The notes under the pieces: model-generated
What the model saw: only the letters and a program-made list of their open reading frames with translations
Database searches by the model: none
What the model was told of the DNA's origin: nothing
DNA from: Pleurodeles waltl
Lineage: Eukaryota; Chordata; Amphibia; Caudata; Salamandridae
Direction of reading: 5' to 3'
Length of the DNA stretch: 64,000 bases
Assembly (NCBI RefSeq): GCF_031143425.1
Contig: NC_090439.1
Span: 355,750,027-355,814,026 of the forward strand
Shown here: positions 32,544 to 44,459 of the stretch, piece by piece
Layout: each line of letters starts with the position of its first letter
How positions within the stretch are numbered: the stretch's first letter is position 1
Position numbers and translations under genes: made by a program

Positions 32544-33325
32544 TGCTATGGCCCCTGTTGGTGTACCGGCTGCTCCCACGGGTCCTTTGGCATTCTCCTT
32601 GGGCTCCATATAAGTCGGCGCCGTTCATACCTTTTTATCCGTCTAAGGATGCCGGTTCGGCGCTGATGACATCGCCTTATAGGCCTGCGGCGACAATGAT
32701 GTTGCCTCATACACAGTCGACGCCGGTGACGGGACCTCATGTGTCCACGGTGCCGATAGATCCCAATTGGATCGTGGTGTCTCCGGCTTCAGGACCAATA
32801 GACGCGGAGAAAAAGTTGTCGTCGACGTCAGCTAACTCTGTTGACGCCGAAGTTGGAGGCCAGGTTGTTGTTGCAGTGGAGAGCACTGAGGCTCTTGGAA
32901 GAACAGGAGTACCAGAGGCAGCTGCTGGAAGAAGGAGTGATTGCTGAGCCTTTTTTACGAAATATCAGGGCTTAGACTCAGCTAGTGGGCTGGACACTTC
33001 CCCTGAGTGGGATCTTTCATCTCCAGGGGAGTTTACAGAGGAAGTCGCTTCCTTCCATTCTGTGGTCAGGAAGGCGCAGATTTCTTGGACCTTCTGTAGC
33101 AGGCTGGCCTGGTTTGTAGTGGGTGCCTTGGGTACTTACACCTTACACCACGTCCAGTTATCCCTTGTTAGTGAATGTAGTAGTGTTCTAGCAGCTTAGG
33201 CTGATAGAGGTAGCTATAGCAGAGCAGCTTAGGCTGAACTAGGAGACATGAAAATCTCCTGCAATACCACTTATAGTTACACAGTACTTATACACAAGTA
33301 AAGACAGTACTCAGTGTTACCAAAA

Positions 33326-33352
33326 ATAAAGGTGTTTATTTCGGTGACACAG
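33326..33352 (-). terminator. Polyadenylation-signal region of the family B LTR
   Basis: On the minus strand the sequence GAAATAAACACCTTTATTTTTGGTAACAC-like is present. The plus-strand copy at 60558-60583 reads AATAAAGTACCTTTATTTTGG, so the signal is conserved between the two insertions. Quoted runs here are split by position; the AATAAA hexamer is the key feature. Confidence 0.5.
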
Positions 33353-35840
33353 TACCAAAAATATCTTAGAGATAATACTCCTTCTGGAGGTAAGTATTAT
33401 ACACAATGTATACACTAGACACTAAAATTAGACGAGTAAATAGTCATAGAACAATGCAAACAGTAGGAAATCCTATAGAATGTAATGAGAGGAAATAGGT
33501 CTGGGGCAACACAAACCATATACTAAAAAAGTGGAATGCGAATTCCCCCCTAGACAAGTGTAGTGTGTGCAGAATCGCTGGGAGAGTAAGAATACAGTAA
33601 AGGTAAGTAAATGACCCCACCCCAGAGCCCAGAAAAGCAGGAGTAAAGTACTGCAAGTTTCCTTAGGACACACTACACCTCGTTTTTGGGATTTTGCAGC
33701 AACCAACCAAGTCTGCAAAAAACAACTGCTGGATTATTGGACCGGAAGACCTGCAAAGGAAGGGGACCAAGTCCAGATGTCGAACGAAGTTCCAGGAAGG
33801 ACAGGAGCCTCTGCCAACCCAGAGGAAGGTGCAAAAGAAGAGTCCCCAGTTAGTTGAAGACTCCAGAAATGCACCCTAGGAAGATGCCAGCGGATTTCTG
33901 CGTGATGCAAAAGATGTCCCACGGCGTGAAGATCGTTGCAGACGAGATTTCATGTTGGAAGGCGCCAACAAGCCTTGGCTACGGCAAAAGTGCGTTTTTC
34001 ATCAAAATGGCGCTGGATGGACCCAGGAGGGACCTGGGGACCTCAACTGTGTGTGAGGAGGAAGGGGGGGGGGGTCTCAGCACTTTAGAGAGCCCTCAGG
34101 ATGCCAGCCAGCACCCCCAGAAGCTGCAGGATCCGGATTCAAAGGAGGTGCGAAACACAGTTGATGCAGCACAACAAAAGAAGTTACCACACCGCCGGAG
34201 AAAAAGTCAGCGAGTTGAGCGTCACAGGGTGGAGTGCTGGGCACCAGGGCCTAGCTGTGCACAAAGGAATTTTGCAAATAGTGCACAGAGGCCTCAGGAG
34301 GTGAAGAAGACACAAAACACAGGTGTACTGTTGTTCTCGGGGAAGGCAAGGTCTTACCTCCTCCAAATTGCGTCAGCAGGACCTCAGGACAGTCTATGTC
34401 GATGATGTCCACCCTCTGTGTCCTTAGGAGCACGGTCGTCGCCGTGGGAGGAGTCCCAGGGTACCAGTCGTCACCTTGGAAGGTCCCTTCTTGGAGCATG
34501 TGAGTGATTCCGTCACTCCATGGGAGATTTCTTCGGTTCTTCTGGTGCAGGATGAAGATAGTGAGTCCCCAGAGCGTGCACACTGTGGAAAGTGTTGCAG
34601 TTGCTGACTTGGAGCTGAGGTTGCTGATGAAAAGTGTCTCTTGTAGACACTTTGTAGCAGTTACAGTGTTTCTTGGAGCAGGCTGTGGTTGATCCGAGTT
34701 CAGAGGATGCTGAAGTTGTTGCAGAGGATTCCTGAAGGACACTTGAAAGCAGAATCTGAAGAGAACCCACAGGAGAGACCCTAAATAGCCCTGAGAAGCG
34801 GATTGGCTACCTTATCAGGTATGGACCTATCAGGAGGGGTCTCTGACGTCACCTGCTGGCACTCGCCACTCAGAGCCCTCCAGAGTGCCCCCACACCTTG
34901 CAAAGCAAGATGGCTGATGTCTGGGAAACACTGGAGGAGCTCTGGGCACCACCCTTGTCCAGTTTCCCGCCAGCGCAGGGGAGAAGGGGTCCCTGAACTG
35001 GTGAAGACTCGTTTATGCAAGGAGGGCACCGTCTGTGCCCTTCAAAGCATTTCCAGAGGCTGGTGGAGGCTACCCCTCCCCAGCCTGTAACACCTATTTC
35101 CCAAGGGAGAGGGTGTAACACCCTGCTCTCAGAGGAAATACTTTGTTCTGCCTTCCTGGGGCTGGGCTGTCCAGACCCCAGGAGGGCAGAACCCTGTCTG
35201 TGAGGTGGCAGCAGCTGTAGCTCCAGTGCAAGCCTCAGAGAGCTGGTTTGGCAGTACTGGGGGGTCCATGGTGGAGCCCCCAGGATGCATGGACTTGGCT
35301 CTCCAATACCACATTTGGAATGGGGGGACAATTCCATGGTCTTAGACATGTTACATGGCCTTATTCGGAGTTACCATTGTGAAGCTACATATAGGTATTG
35401 ACCTATATGTAGTGCACACGTGTAATGGTGTCCCCGCACTCACAGAGTCTGGGGAAATAGACCCTGAACTATGTGGGGGCACCTTTTCTAGTGCAAGGAT
35501 GCCCTCACACTTAGTAACGTTGCACCTAACCTTCAGCAAGTGAAGGTTAGACATATCGGTGACTTATAAGTTACTTGAGTGCAGTGAAAATGGCTGTGAA
35601 ATAGTGTGTGCACTATTTCACGCAGGCTTCAATGGCAGTCCTGTGCAAGGGTTTGTCTGATTTCCCTATGGGTGGCAAAAGAAAGGGTGCAGCCCACATT
35701 GATCACCTGGAACCCCAGTGCCCTGGGTACCTAGGTACCATATACTAGAGAATTATAAGAGGGGTCCAGTATGCCAATTGAAATTGGTAAATGTAGTCAT
35801 TGGCCTACAGTGACAAATTTAAAAGCAGAGAGAGCATAAG

Positions 35841-36024
35841 CACTGAGGTTCTGGTTAGCAGAGCCTCAGTGACACAGTTAGGAACTACACAGGCATACAT
35901 ATTAGGCCACAAACTATGAGCACTGGGGTCCTGGCTACAAGGATCCCAGTGAGACAGGCAAAACACACTGACATATAGGTTTTTATCTATGAGGACTGTG
36001 ATCCTGGCTAGCAGGATCCCAGTG
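35841..36024. repeat. Three tandem hairpin units in the family B LTR
   Basis: Imperfect palindromes at 35841-35871, 35921-35951 and 35993-36024 share the plan CACTGGGGTCCTGG - 4 nt - AGGATCCCAGTG. They are spaced about 73-80 bp apart. The other LTR B copy has only one (58121-58151). Confidence 0.75.
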
Positions 36025-36110
36025 ACACAGTAAAAACACATTGACACACTCACAAATAGGCCAAAAGTGGGGGTAACCATGCTAGAAAGAGGCTACTTTC
36101 CTACACCTTT

Positions 36111-37200
36111 CATTGCCGGCTGCTGAGGTTAAAACGAAGGTCCTGCATCCTTCTTCGGCTTCAGCAGAACCCTTGCTTCCATTTAATGATGCTCTTACGG
36201 AGCCTATATTGGAGATTTGGAGGAAGCCTGTGGCATCGCCAGTTGTAAACAGAACTGTTGCAAGACGGTACAGGGTGGCTCCGGGAGATCTGTTTTTTTT
36301 TCGCAGCATCCGACTCCGGAGAGTTTAGTGGTCCAGGCCTCAAGTTCAGCACGTTCTGCACCAGGCTCCTTCCCTGTTAACTCCTTCGCACGGGGAATCC
36401 AAGAGGATGGGGCAGCCAGCCAAGAAGACTTTTTCATCCTGCAGTATGGCCCTAAAATCAGCCAATGCTACCTGTGTGTTAGGTAGATATGTGCACGCCC
36501 TGATGGATGCAGCTAAAGCTGTAGTTCCTGACTTACCGCAGGATATGCAGGGGCAGTTCAGTGAGCTCCTGTCAGACGCTCAAGCTGCGGCTAAGCAGAT
36601 CATCCAGTCTGGTCTGAATTCTACAGACTTAGTGGCAGGGCGATGGGTACTTCAATCGCTTCCAGGAGGCATGCGTGGCTGAGGTCTTCTGGCTTTTCTA
36701 CGGATGTCCAGACCACTTTATTGGACCTGCCTTTCGACTGAGAAAAGTTGTTTGGGGCCAAAGCTGACTCTGCCTTAGAGTGCTTCAAGGGCAGTAGGGC
36801 CACAGCGAAGTCTTTGGGTCTACAGGCTTCCACTACTACCCCTTTCAGGTCCTTTCGGAGGTTTAGGGGGTTTGGGTGTGGAGCCACTTATCGTGGAAGA
36901 CCCCAGTCCACAGTCCGCCAGCCTTCCATATAGATCCTTTAAAGGGCGGGGGAGAGTTTGGACAAGAGGGGCAACCCAGCAGCACCCTGCATCATCCTCT
37001 TCCTCTGGGGGAGCACAACAGGGAAAGCAGCCCTAGTTTCTGCCCATTTTGAGTCACACTTCTCCTGTAGGGGGAAGGTTACTTCTTTTTCTCTGCGGGT
37101 GGAAGATAGCCACATCGGACTCCTGGGTTCTAAATATTGTGAGGAAAGGATATGCACTTCCGTTTCGTGAGTTTCCCCCTTCTATCCCTCCCCGTCCTTT
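36111..37200 (+). pseudogene. DIRS 3 gag, C-terminal part
   Basis: Three overlapping frames carry it. 36113-36328 gives LPFNDALTEPILEIWRKPVA and VARRYRVAPGD. 36217-36486 gives FSQHPTPESLVVQASSSARS. 36407-36682 gives TFSSCSMALKSANATCVLGR, DAAKAVVPDLPQDMQGQF and AKQIIQSGLNSTDLVAGR. These are conserved blocks of DIRS Gag. There is a frameshift in a T run at 36293-36302 and another near 36400. From about 36680 to 37200 the reading runs through other frames toward the RT. Confidence 0.8.
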
Positions 37201-37204
37201 GTTT

Positions 37205-38512
37205 TGTTGAGAGGATCATCTCCTGTTACTTCAGCAAGAGGTTCAGGTCCTTTTATCAGTCAGCACAGTGGAGTTGGTTCCAGAGCAGGAAAGGGGTCAG
37301 GGTTGCTATTCAAGATATTTCCTGATTCCCAAGAAGGATGGTTGATTGAGGCCTATCCTGGATCTGAGCATTTTGAATTGATTCCTCAAGGAAGAGAAAT
37401 TCAAGATGCTAACCCTAGCGCAGGTGCTTCTGGCGTTGAACAAAGAGGATTGGATGGTGTCGGTAGACTTGGAGGACGCTTACTTTTATATCCCCATTCT
37501 TAAGTCACACAGGATGTATCTCCGGTTTGTGGTGGGGTCACAACAGTACCAGTTTGCGGTCCTGCAGTTTGGTCTTACTTGCGCACCTCGAGTCTTCACG
37601 AAGGTGATGGCAGTGGTTGCAGTGCATCTCAGAAGGAAGGGAGTATCAGTATTCCCTTACCTGGACGACTGGCTCATAAAAGCCAAGTTCCCAGAACTTG
37701 TGCTACATCATCTCCAAATGACAACACAGTTGTTGTTCAGTCTGGGTTTTACGGTAAACATGCCCAAGTCTCACCTGGTGTCCTCTCAACGCCTTCTGTT
37801 CACAGGGGCAGTACTAAATACACCATTGAATCGGGCCTATCCTCCGCCTCAGCGGATCCAGGACATTCAGGCGTTGATTCCAATGATTCAAAAAGGAGAG
37901 GTATTCCAGTCCTCAAGGTCCTATGTCTGCTCGGTCTGTTCGCTTCTTGCATTCTGTTGGTCACTCATTCACGTTGGCACATGAGGGCTCTCCAGTGGTG
38001 CCTCCGCGAGCAGTGGTTTCAACACAAAGGGGATCTCGGAGAGTCGATAACGATCTCCAGAGACGCTGCAGTGGATCTATGATGATGGATGGCAATCTTT
38101 CCCAAGGAAGGCCATTTGCTCTACCACCTCCAGTGGCCACGGTCATAACAGATGCGTCCACTTTAGGGTGGGGTGCTCATCTGGGGGACCTGGAGATCAA
38201 AGGCCTTTGGTCTCCAGTGGAACACACTTTTCATATCAATCTGTTGGAATTGCGGGCGATACGTCTGTCTCTCAAGGCCTTCCTCCCGTCCCTTCGCGGT
38301 CAGTCAGTTCAGGTCTTGATGGACAACACTACCGCAATGTGGTATATCAACATACAGGGAGGATTGGGTTGTATCTTCTCTGCAGAGAGGGTCTGTGGCT
38401 CTGGTCCTGGGTTCAGGACTATCAGATTTGCTTGGTAGCAAATCACCTGGCCAGAGTTCTCAACGTACGTGTGGACAGTCTCAGTCGGCATTTCTTGGCC
38501 GATCACGAGTAG
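37205..38512 (+). pseudogene. DIRS 3 reverse transcriptase-RNase H
   Basis: The 37406-37984 frame is an open RT palm. Motif A is WMVSVDLEDAYFYIPI, the motif B region is LQFGLTCAPRVFTKVM, and motif C is VFPYLDDWLIKA, with all three catalytic aspartates kept. RNase H follows in another frame (37923-38438): VITDASTLGWGAHL, HINLLELRAIRLSLKAF and VLMDNTTAMWYIN. The last box, NVRVDSLSRH, is in a third frame (38168-38512). The upstream RT fingers (37205-37400) are frameshifted. Known role: synthesis of cDNA from element RNA. This is the best preserved polymerase in the window, but at least three frame changes prevent one continuous product. Confidence 0.88.
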
Positions 38513-38960
38513 TGTCTCCATTCAGACCTGGTCCTTAACATCTTCCGGATGTGGGGTTTTCCACAGATAGACCTATTTGCCATTCAGGAGAACGTGCACT
38601 GCCCGTTGTTCTGCAGCCTCCAGTATCCAGTGCAAGGAGCTTTGGGGGACGCGTTTCAGATGTCTTGGTGCGACCCCCCCCTTGATTCCTCGGGTTCTGA
38701 GGAAAATTCCCCAAGATAGGGCTCAAGTCATTTTAATAGCTCCGGATTGGCCGTGAACGGTGTGGTACATGGACCTTCTCCAACTCTCACTGTGCCCTCC
38801 GCTCCGTCTCCCTCTCAGGGCAGATCTCCTCTCGCAATCGCAGGGGCAGGTTCTACACCCCCACCTCCAGAGCCTGCACCTACATGCCTGGAGATTGAAC
38901 GGGGCAACCTAAGTTCTTTCTCTCCCACCCGAAGTAGTGGCTGTCTCTCCCACCCGAAGT
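38513..38960 (+). pseudogene. DIRS 3 RNase H-recombinase linker
   Basis: Spread over three frames are the blocks WGFPQIDLFA-like (near 38550), GDAFQMSWC (near 38650), VILIAPDWP (near 38735) and WYMDLLQLS (near 38770), which occur in the same order in all DIRS copies of this window. The function of the linker is unknown. A tandem duplication of TCTCCCACCCGAAGTAGTGG lies at 38925-38964. Confidence 0.65.
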
Positions 38961-38961
38961 A

Positions 38962-40790
38962 GTGGCTGTCACTTTATCAACCAGGCGACACTCCACTAAG
39001 ACTATTTATTCCGGCAGGTGGGCAAAATTCGTGGCTTGGTGTGGAGAGAAACAAATTGATCCCTTGAAAGCCCGTTTGTTTGATGTTCTGTTGTTTGCTT
39101 TAACTTTAGCACAGAAGGGTTGTGCAGTTGCGACTGTCAGAGGCTATTTGTCGGCGCTGTCAGCCTTTCTTTGCCTTCCGGATCAGCCTTTTCTGTTTAA
39201 ATCACCAATAGGTTCTTGAAAGGCCTAACAAATACATTTTCCCCCACTCCGTTCCTTATGCTTCAGTGGGATTTAAATCTGGTTTTGACTTTCTTAATGG
39301 GTTCACCGTTTGAACGTATTCATTCTTGTTCTTTAAGGTTGTTGGTCTTTAAGACAGTTTTCCTTATAGCAGTGGTTCCCAAACTTTTTTGACCCGCGCC
39401 TCCCTTGACCTATTGGCTATTGGCCGCGGCTCCCCATTATGCTATTTTTTTGGGGGGGGGGGCTGGTGGGGGGATGTGAGCCGGGCCTCAGGAGTACTTA
39501 CATTTTTCACGCTGAAAATAATTGGGATAAAGCCAATGAAGGTATTATAATCATAGATGTAACAACATAAAAATATAACAGTTGTTTAATTAAAAAAATA
39601 TATAATTGGTTAAGTCAGAAACAATATAAACTATGCTTAGAAATCTGTACTGAGGGGAATGTCTCCAGTACTAATCCTATGCTAGACAGCATATGCTCTC
39701 CTCTGCACTCTGGTGTTTGACTGTGCGTCGCACAAAGCAGCCTATTTGTGTGCTAGATCTGGGAGCGACACCAGCAGCATGCAAAGTTTTGCATAAATGG
39801 TGCTACACTCTGTTTTCTCTTTAATGCAACAATGCACAGCAAAATTTGAAGTTTAATCACATTGTGTGAAATCTTAGTAAACTTGAGCCTGCAGGTTTTT
39901 GTGAATAGAACTAGTGTGTACTATAATTACTACCACTAGATGGTGTTTGAGGATTAAACTTCAAGGCCCTTCCTTGCTGTATTTCAATTTCTCACTCGAA
40001 ATTCCACAATCACGAGCTGTGCACTCTAAACAAGGAAAACGGCTTCTGACTTTTTTTAATGGAGGGGATTATCTAAGTTCTAATATGCAGCTGCAGAATT
40101 AGGTCACTGCTATCGGTAATGATGCAGCTCATGGCGCCCCTGTCTTGTTTTGATGGCGCACCTGGGCGCCGTGGCGCACAGTTTGGGAACCACTGCCTTA
40201 TAGCTATTAAGTCTGCTAGGCGTGCAAGTGAGCTTCAGGCTCTTAGTGTCAAACCTCCCTTTACATCATTTTATTCTGACAAAGTGGTGCTGAAAACCAG
40301 GGCGGCTTTCCTTCCTAAGGTTGTCACTCCTTTCCATATGCGGCAGTCTATTACACTTTCATCTTTCTATCCTCCTCCTCATCCTTCAGAAGAGGAAGAA
40401 AGACTCCATCGCTTAGACCCGAGAAGGGCTCTCAGTTTCTAGATTGAGAGACCAAAGGACTTTCGTTTGGATGACCAACTCTTTGTTGGATATGTGGGCA
40501 AAATGAAAGGCAGAGCTGTCCATAAAAGAACCATATCCCTGTGGGTCATACTTTGCATTAAGATCTGTTATTCGTTCGCAAAGAAGATTCCTCCTGAGGG
40601 TATTAGAGCTCATTCTACCAGGGCTGAGTCTGCCATTCAACTTTGGCTAGAGGTGTTCCAGTGGTAGATATTTGTAAAGTGGCAACTTGGGCTTCCCTCT
40701 GTACTTTTGTGAAGCACTACTTTGTGGATTCGGAAGTCAGGAGGGACAGCCATTTTGCATGTTATGTGTTGCAAGATTTCTTGGTGTGAC
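38962..40790 (+). pseudogene. DIRS 3 tyrosine recombinase, split by a hAT element
   Basis: The core-binding domain is open at 38962-39219 (STRRHSTKTIYSGRWAKFVA...VATVRGYLSAL). The catalytic domain resumes after the hAT element. Its boxes are AIKSARRASELQALS (Arg I), SEEEERLHRLDPRRALSF, DDQLFVGYVGK, AHSTRAESA (His-x-x-Arg, near 40615) and a KHYFVDSEV-like Tyr region in another frame near 40715. The insertion lies between FLIA and IKSARRA, so excision of the insert plus one duplication copy would restore continuity at that point. Other frameshifts remain. Known role: integration of circular cDNA without target duplication. Confidence 0.85.
39370..40195. mobile_element. hAT-like non-autonomous element, 826 bp, perfect 8-bp target duplication
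   Basis: The left tip is CAGTGGTTCCCAAACTTTTT and the reverse-complemented right tip is CAGTGGTTCCCAAACTGTGC. CCTTATAG flanks both sides exactly (39362-39369 and 40196-40203). Subterminal sequence is GC-rich (GACCCGCGCCTCCC against GGCGCACCTGGGCGCC). It has a G run at 39452-39461 and no transposase. Confidence 0.94.
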
Positions 40791-40837
40791 TAGTCAGGCA
40801 CCCACCTCTGAGTGCGGTACTGCTTTGGGGCTCTATT

Positions 40838-40955
40838 CATAAGGTGAGGAATCCACAAGTAGTTGTATCCATCAGAAGAACAAGTTAACTTACCTTCGGT
40901 AACGCTTTTTCTGGTGGATACACTAGCTACCTGTGGATTCCTCACAGTTCCCACC
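40838..40955 (+). repeat. DIRS 3 internal complementary region
   Basis: GTGAGGAATCCACAAGTAG (near 40844) and, inverted, CTACCTGTGGATTCCTCAC (near 40928) frame the junction AACAAGTTAACTTACCTTCG. The same tip sequences end the element at 41284-41357. This is the DIRS signature: a copy of both termini joined head to head inside the element. Confidence 0.85.
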
Positions 40956-41117
40956 CGCCTCCCCGTTGCCTGTTTGGTCATACCAAGACCTTTTTATTAT
41001 AAGTGTATATATGTTTTGATTGTTTTTTATATTAATAAATGTTGTACTTGTATTGCATCTATATGTATATATGTGCTATCGTGAGGTCGGTTTTCACCTG
41101 TTCGCCTCAAAGGCATG

Positions 41118-41357
41118 TAAAAAAGTGTGAAACTGACATAAGTACGCCGGCGAGGACCTCTTATTGCCACGGTGACGTCAGACTGAGTCGCATGCGGAGC
41201 CATGCAGTTGTGACGTCCTCATCGACGTGGAGAGCTGGGAAGAAAATTTTCCATTGAATGCTGGCGCATTGGGAGAATTCATAAGGTGAGGAATCCACAG
41301 GTAGCTAGTGTATCCACCAGAAAAAGCGTTACCGAAGGTAAGTAACTTGTTCTTCAC
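41118..41357 (+). repeat. DIRS 3 3' terminal inverted repeat
   Basis: Inverted partner of 31707-31900. It extends about 30 bp beyond it at the outer end (GCGTTACCGAAGGTAAGTAA), a tail that the internal complementary region also contains. Terminal asymmetry of this kind is known for DIRS elements. Confidence 0.87.
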
Positions 41358-42899
41358 AACCATATCGTAATTTGCTAGTGCATCCATTAGACATTGTACC
41401 GTAACAGAATCATCATCCTTTGGTGGGTTCTGATTGTGTGTTTTTTATTGCAAGTTGTAGGAGTGATAGTCCTCACTTGTCTGTCTCTTAACAGAATTTA
41501 AACATTTCATACCAGTCGCAAGGACATTTTGTATTCTATACTCGGATTTGAGGTAAGGATTCTCCAGTACTGATTCTTTCGTTGATTCATATGCTTGAAT
41601 CTTCCCCTTCATCTTATTGTAAGTCCCATGGCATTAGTTAGTCACAGTCTATAGGTAAACGTTAAGAACAATAGCTAAAATTAAGTGACATTGTTAACCA
41701 AATCACAGTGTTTAAAAAGATCCAAATTCCAGCCAATCTGAGAACAGTGCCTGAACCAGCCTTCCCCTGCAGGACCACCATACCTAAGGTTTCTAACTGC
41801 ATGGCATTTTATGAGGGAGTCTCCCTACACTCTGTTAAGTCTACAGTATGTCAGTTGTCTTTTGCCCTTTCTGTCATAGATTTTTTTTCAAATTGGACTT
41901 TTCAGACAGTTTTGAGTTAACACCCATTTTTCCCTGACTAAAACACCAAGTCAGAAGGGTCTAAAAAAAACAACTGACTTTGCAACTTTTGAGGAAAACA
42001 AGACTATTTTCAGAGAATCGTCTTAAAGAATGCCTCTACTGATTACATCCTCATCACAAACCTAAGGAATGTAAGCATAGCAAGAACTTTTCTACTAATA
42101 TGTTGACGGATAAATAGGCAAGACTACTTCTGTGGCTACACAAGAAAAAGAGCTTGGAGAATCCCACTTCTCGTGATGAAGGCCATAGTCCATCTTGATC
42201 TACCAGAAAGTGGAAAAATTAGGACACTGCCTCGTATGAGGAAACATCAAGGATAAAATCACAAAAAATAAATCAGCAGATGCTTATACATTATCAACTA
42301 AGGGTTCTAGTTCACCACTCTCTCATAAAAGTCCTTCAACAACTATAGCATTGACAATGCCTATGATGTGGATGACGGTGACAACCTCCTTATCATAGTC
42401 GGAAATCGTTGACTGCAAAATTGCTAGCTGTTGTTTTGAAAGCAAAAACCTCTTCATCACTGGAACCATGGACAGGCCCGTCAATAGTGCAGAAAGATAC
42501 TATTTTGATAAAAGAGCATAGGATTACAGTCACTCTGCCTCCAAAACTGACATCCTAGAGCAAGGTACAAACATTACCTACCGCACACCAGTTGGAGGTT
42601 GAGGAGTCAGACTAAGGTGACACGGCATTTGGACCAGTTTATAGTCCCTCACAGCTTCATGTTAAGTGCCAGAAACCGGATAATGATGAGCAAAATAAGG
42701 AAGCTTCATCCTACTTTGAAGGTGATCATTTTTTTTCAGGATAGGACCCAGTGTACCTCTCAACATTGGGGTCCTTTTAGGACCAATATTATTATGAAGA
42801 TAGCTAAGATGAGCAATGTTGCTTGCAAAAACACAGTTAGGGTGTTAAAAACCTAAATGACAGACCTTTGCCACATGTTGGGTGATTACTGCAAAAGAT

Positions 42900-44210
42900 A
42901 ACCAGAGGCTAACACACTGACTATACAGAGTCAGCAGGCTACTCCTATGTGTGGGAAGGATTCAAGAATTTCATCACTGCTGCAGAGTAATAAAAACTTG
43001 TCGGGCCTACAGACAAGATCGGATCTACGTGTGCTACCTCCGATCACAAAACAGGATGACTACATAGACAGTGATGCAGATGACCAACCAGAGGAGGGCG
43101 AGATCCCTCAAATCAGTCGGTGTCAGGAGGTATGATCAATCAGTGTCAGGTGGGATGATTATGTAGCCCTACTCTCAGCTTCTCCCATGCCTCCACCTAC
43201 TAGCTCTACCTCTGAAGATACTGGAGGTTTTCAAGAACTTCTGGAGTGGGCCTCCAAACAATTCGACCTCACTTCACTAATAAAACAGATTGTTTTTTGG
43301 TACAATTTTAAACATTCAGCAAGGAAATCGGTCAAACCAATCCCCATTTTGGATCACATTTGGGAAGGACTAAAGCTCATGAAAAACCCTGTGTCAATGT
43401 CAGCAGTAATTCCTCTGCTTGATTTAGAATTATAGAGCTCCCAAGAATTTGCCTGCACGTTTGATTGGGCATCCACGCCCACAGGTGGTTGTGATGCTGT
43501 TGACCCAGTAGAGATTCAGGAATCCTTCTACCCCATGTTTGGCAACACTTGACAATGAAGGTTGACGTTTGTATTATGTGGGACAAGGTTCTCTTCAGTG
43601 GCAGCGACCATTATAGAAGCATCAAATGCTTTGGCTGATTGAGGAAGGTATGATGGGCAGAGGTGCCCTGACACAACAGCCTTCTTAGAATTCCTGTTTG
43701 AGGATAAGAGTAAAGAAGCTAAGGTGATTTAGCAAGAAGGTGAAAGGGCGATTATCAGAAGTAATTGGTACAGCCATGGAATATAGCTATAGCTGCCTTT
43801 AGGCAGATGGCTGGCGCAGCAGTCTTACGCCGACAAGGATGGTTGAATGCCACTTCCTTCTGTTGCAAAGATCAGGCAAAGGTGCTTGACATTAATTTGA
43901 TGGAGAGAACCTTTTCAGTAAGCACATGTCAACGCCTTCTAGTCTATCAAGGCTGACACTGAGACTGATCGTTCTTTAGGCACTTTACAATAGTGCTGCT
44001 TTCAGACTTTTTGTGACTGCAGAAGATGAGGCCAGTTTCTGCTTAGAAGTTCTTACCAGTTGTATAGATCCCAACCTTATCCTCATTACCAACAGTGTTT
44101 TTGCCAGCAGTTACACCCGGCACCAGCAATACAGGAGAACTAAAGCAACAGCTTATACAAAACAGCCTGCTCGGAGAATACCTACGGAAGGTGGGGGAAG
44201 GGGTTAAGGA
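42900..44210 (+). pseudogene. DIRS 4 gag
   Basis: The frame 43187-43435 reads FQELLEWASKQFDL and VKPIPILDHIWEGLK. The frame 43765-43956 reads QMAGAAVLRRQGWLNATSFC, then KVLDINLMERTF. These correspond to GFSQLAGAAVLRRQGWLRAT and ALDMLYDREYLLGK in the copy at 54317. The LRRQGWL block is typical of DIRS Gag in this lineage. The N-terminal zinc region is not recognisable. Multiple stops. Confidence 0.72.
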
Positions 44211-44459
44211 AGCTTCTAGATGCCAGTGACAATTTTCAGGCACTGGTCTCCTCAGCCAGTCACAACTTTTCGACTTATCCAGTTATTGCAATCGTTGGAA
44301 TGATATCCCTTTGGCCAAGTAGGTTTTAGATAAAATCATACATGGTCACACCCTATAATTTGTTCAAATTCCTCCCAGAAGTCCTCCTTGCAGGAGGTCG
44401 CATCAACATTGGGATCTTTTAAACAAGGCAATTCAATCTCTTATTTCCAAAAGAGCAAT

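Larger units (their letters stand above)
33095..36105 (-). mobile_element. Solo LTR, family B, 3011 bp, inserted in DIRS 3 gag
   Basis: Plus-strand ends are TGTAGCAGGC and TTTCCTACA (TG...CA). CCTTC (33090-33094) and CCTTT (36106-36110) are a 5-bp target duplication with one mismatch. Gag reading stops at FHSVVRKA on the left and resumes at VKTKVLHPSSASAEPLLPF on the right. The minus orientation follows from the copy at 58048-60793 and from an AATAAA signal read on the minus strand near 33330-33350. There is no internal coding region. A hairpin unit is repeated three times near the LTR start (35841-36024). Confidence 0.85.
31707..41357 (+). mobile_element. DIRS-type retrotransposon 3, the most complete copy
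   Basis: All expected parts are present in order: 5' terminal repeat (31707-31900), gag (31986-33089 and 36111-37200), RT-RNase H (37205-38512), linker (38513-38960), tyrosine recombinase (38962-39361 and 40204-40790), internal complementary region (40838-40955) and inverted 3' terminal repeat (41118-41357). A solo LTR splits gag and a hAT element splits the recombinase. Without these two inserts the element is about 5.8 kb, a normal DIRS size. I see no methyltransferase domain, which some DIRS elements carry. A handful of frameshifts make it defective. Confidence 0.92.

Noticed and set aside
33854..34405. 183-codon open frame
   Set aside because: Lies within the family B LTR, has no domain, and reads across the antisense strand of that LTR.
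35841..36024. Regularly spaced repeats considered as a CRISPR array
   Set aside because: Only three imperfect palindromic units in a vertebrate LTR; no cas genes and wrong genomic context.
37500..38500. Reading the RT-RNase H as a Gypsy or retrovirus pol
   Set aside because: No protease or integrase; YLDDWLIKA, the RNase H plan, the recombinase downstream and inverted termini all fit DIRS.
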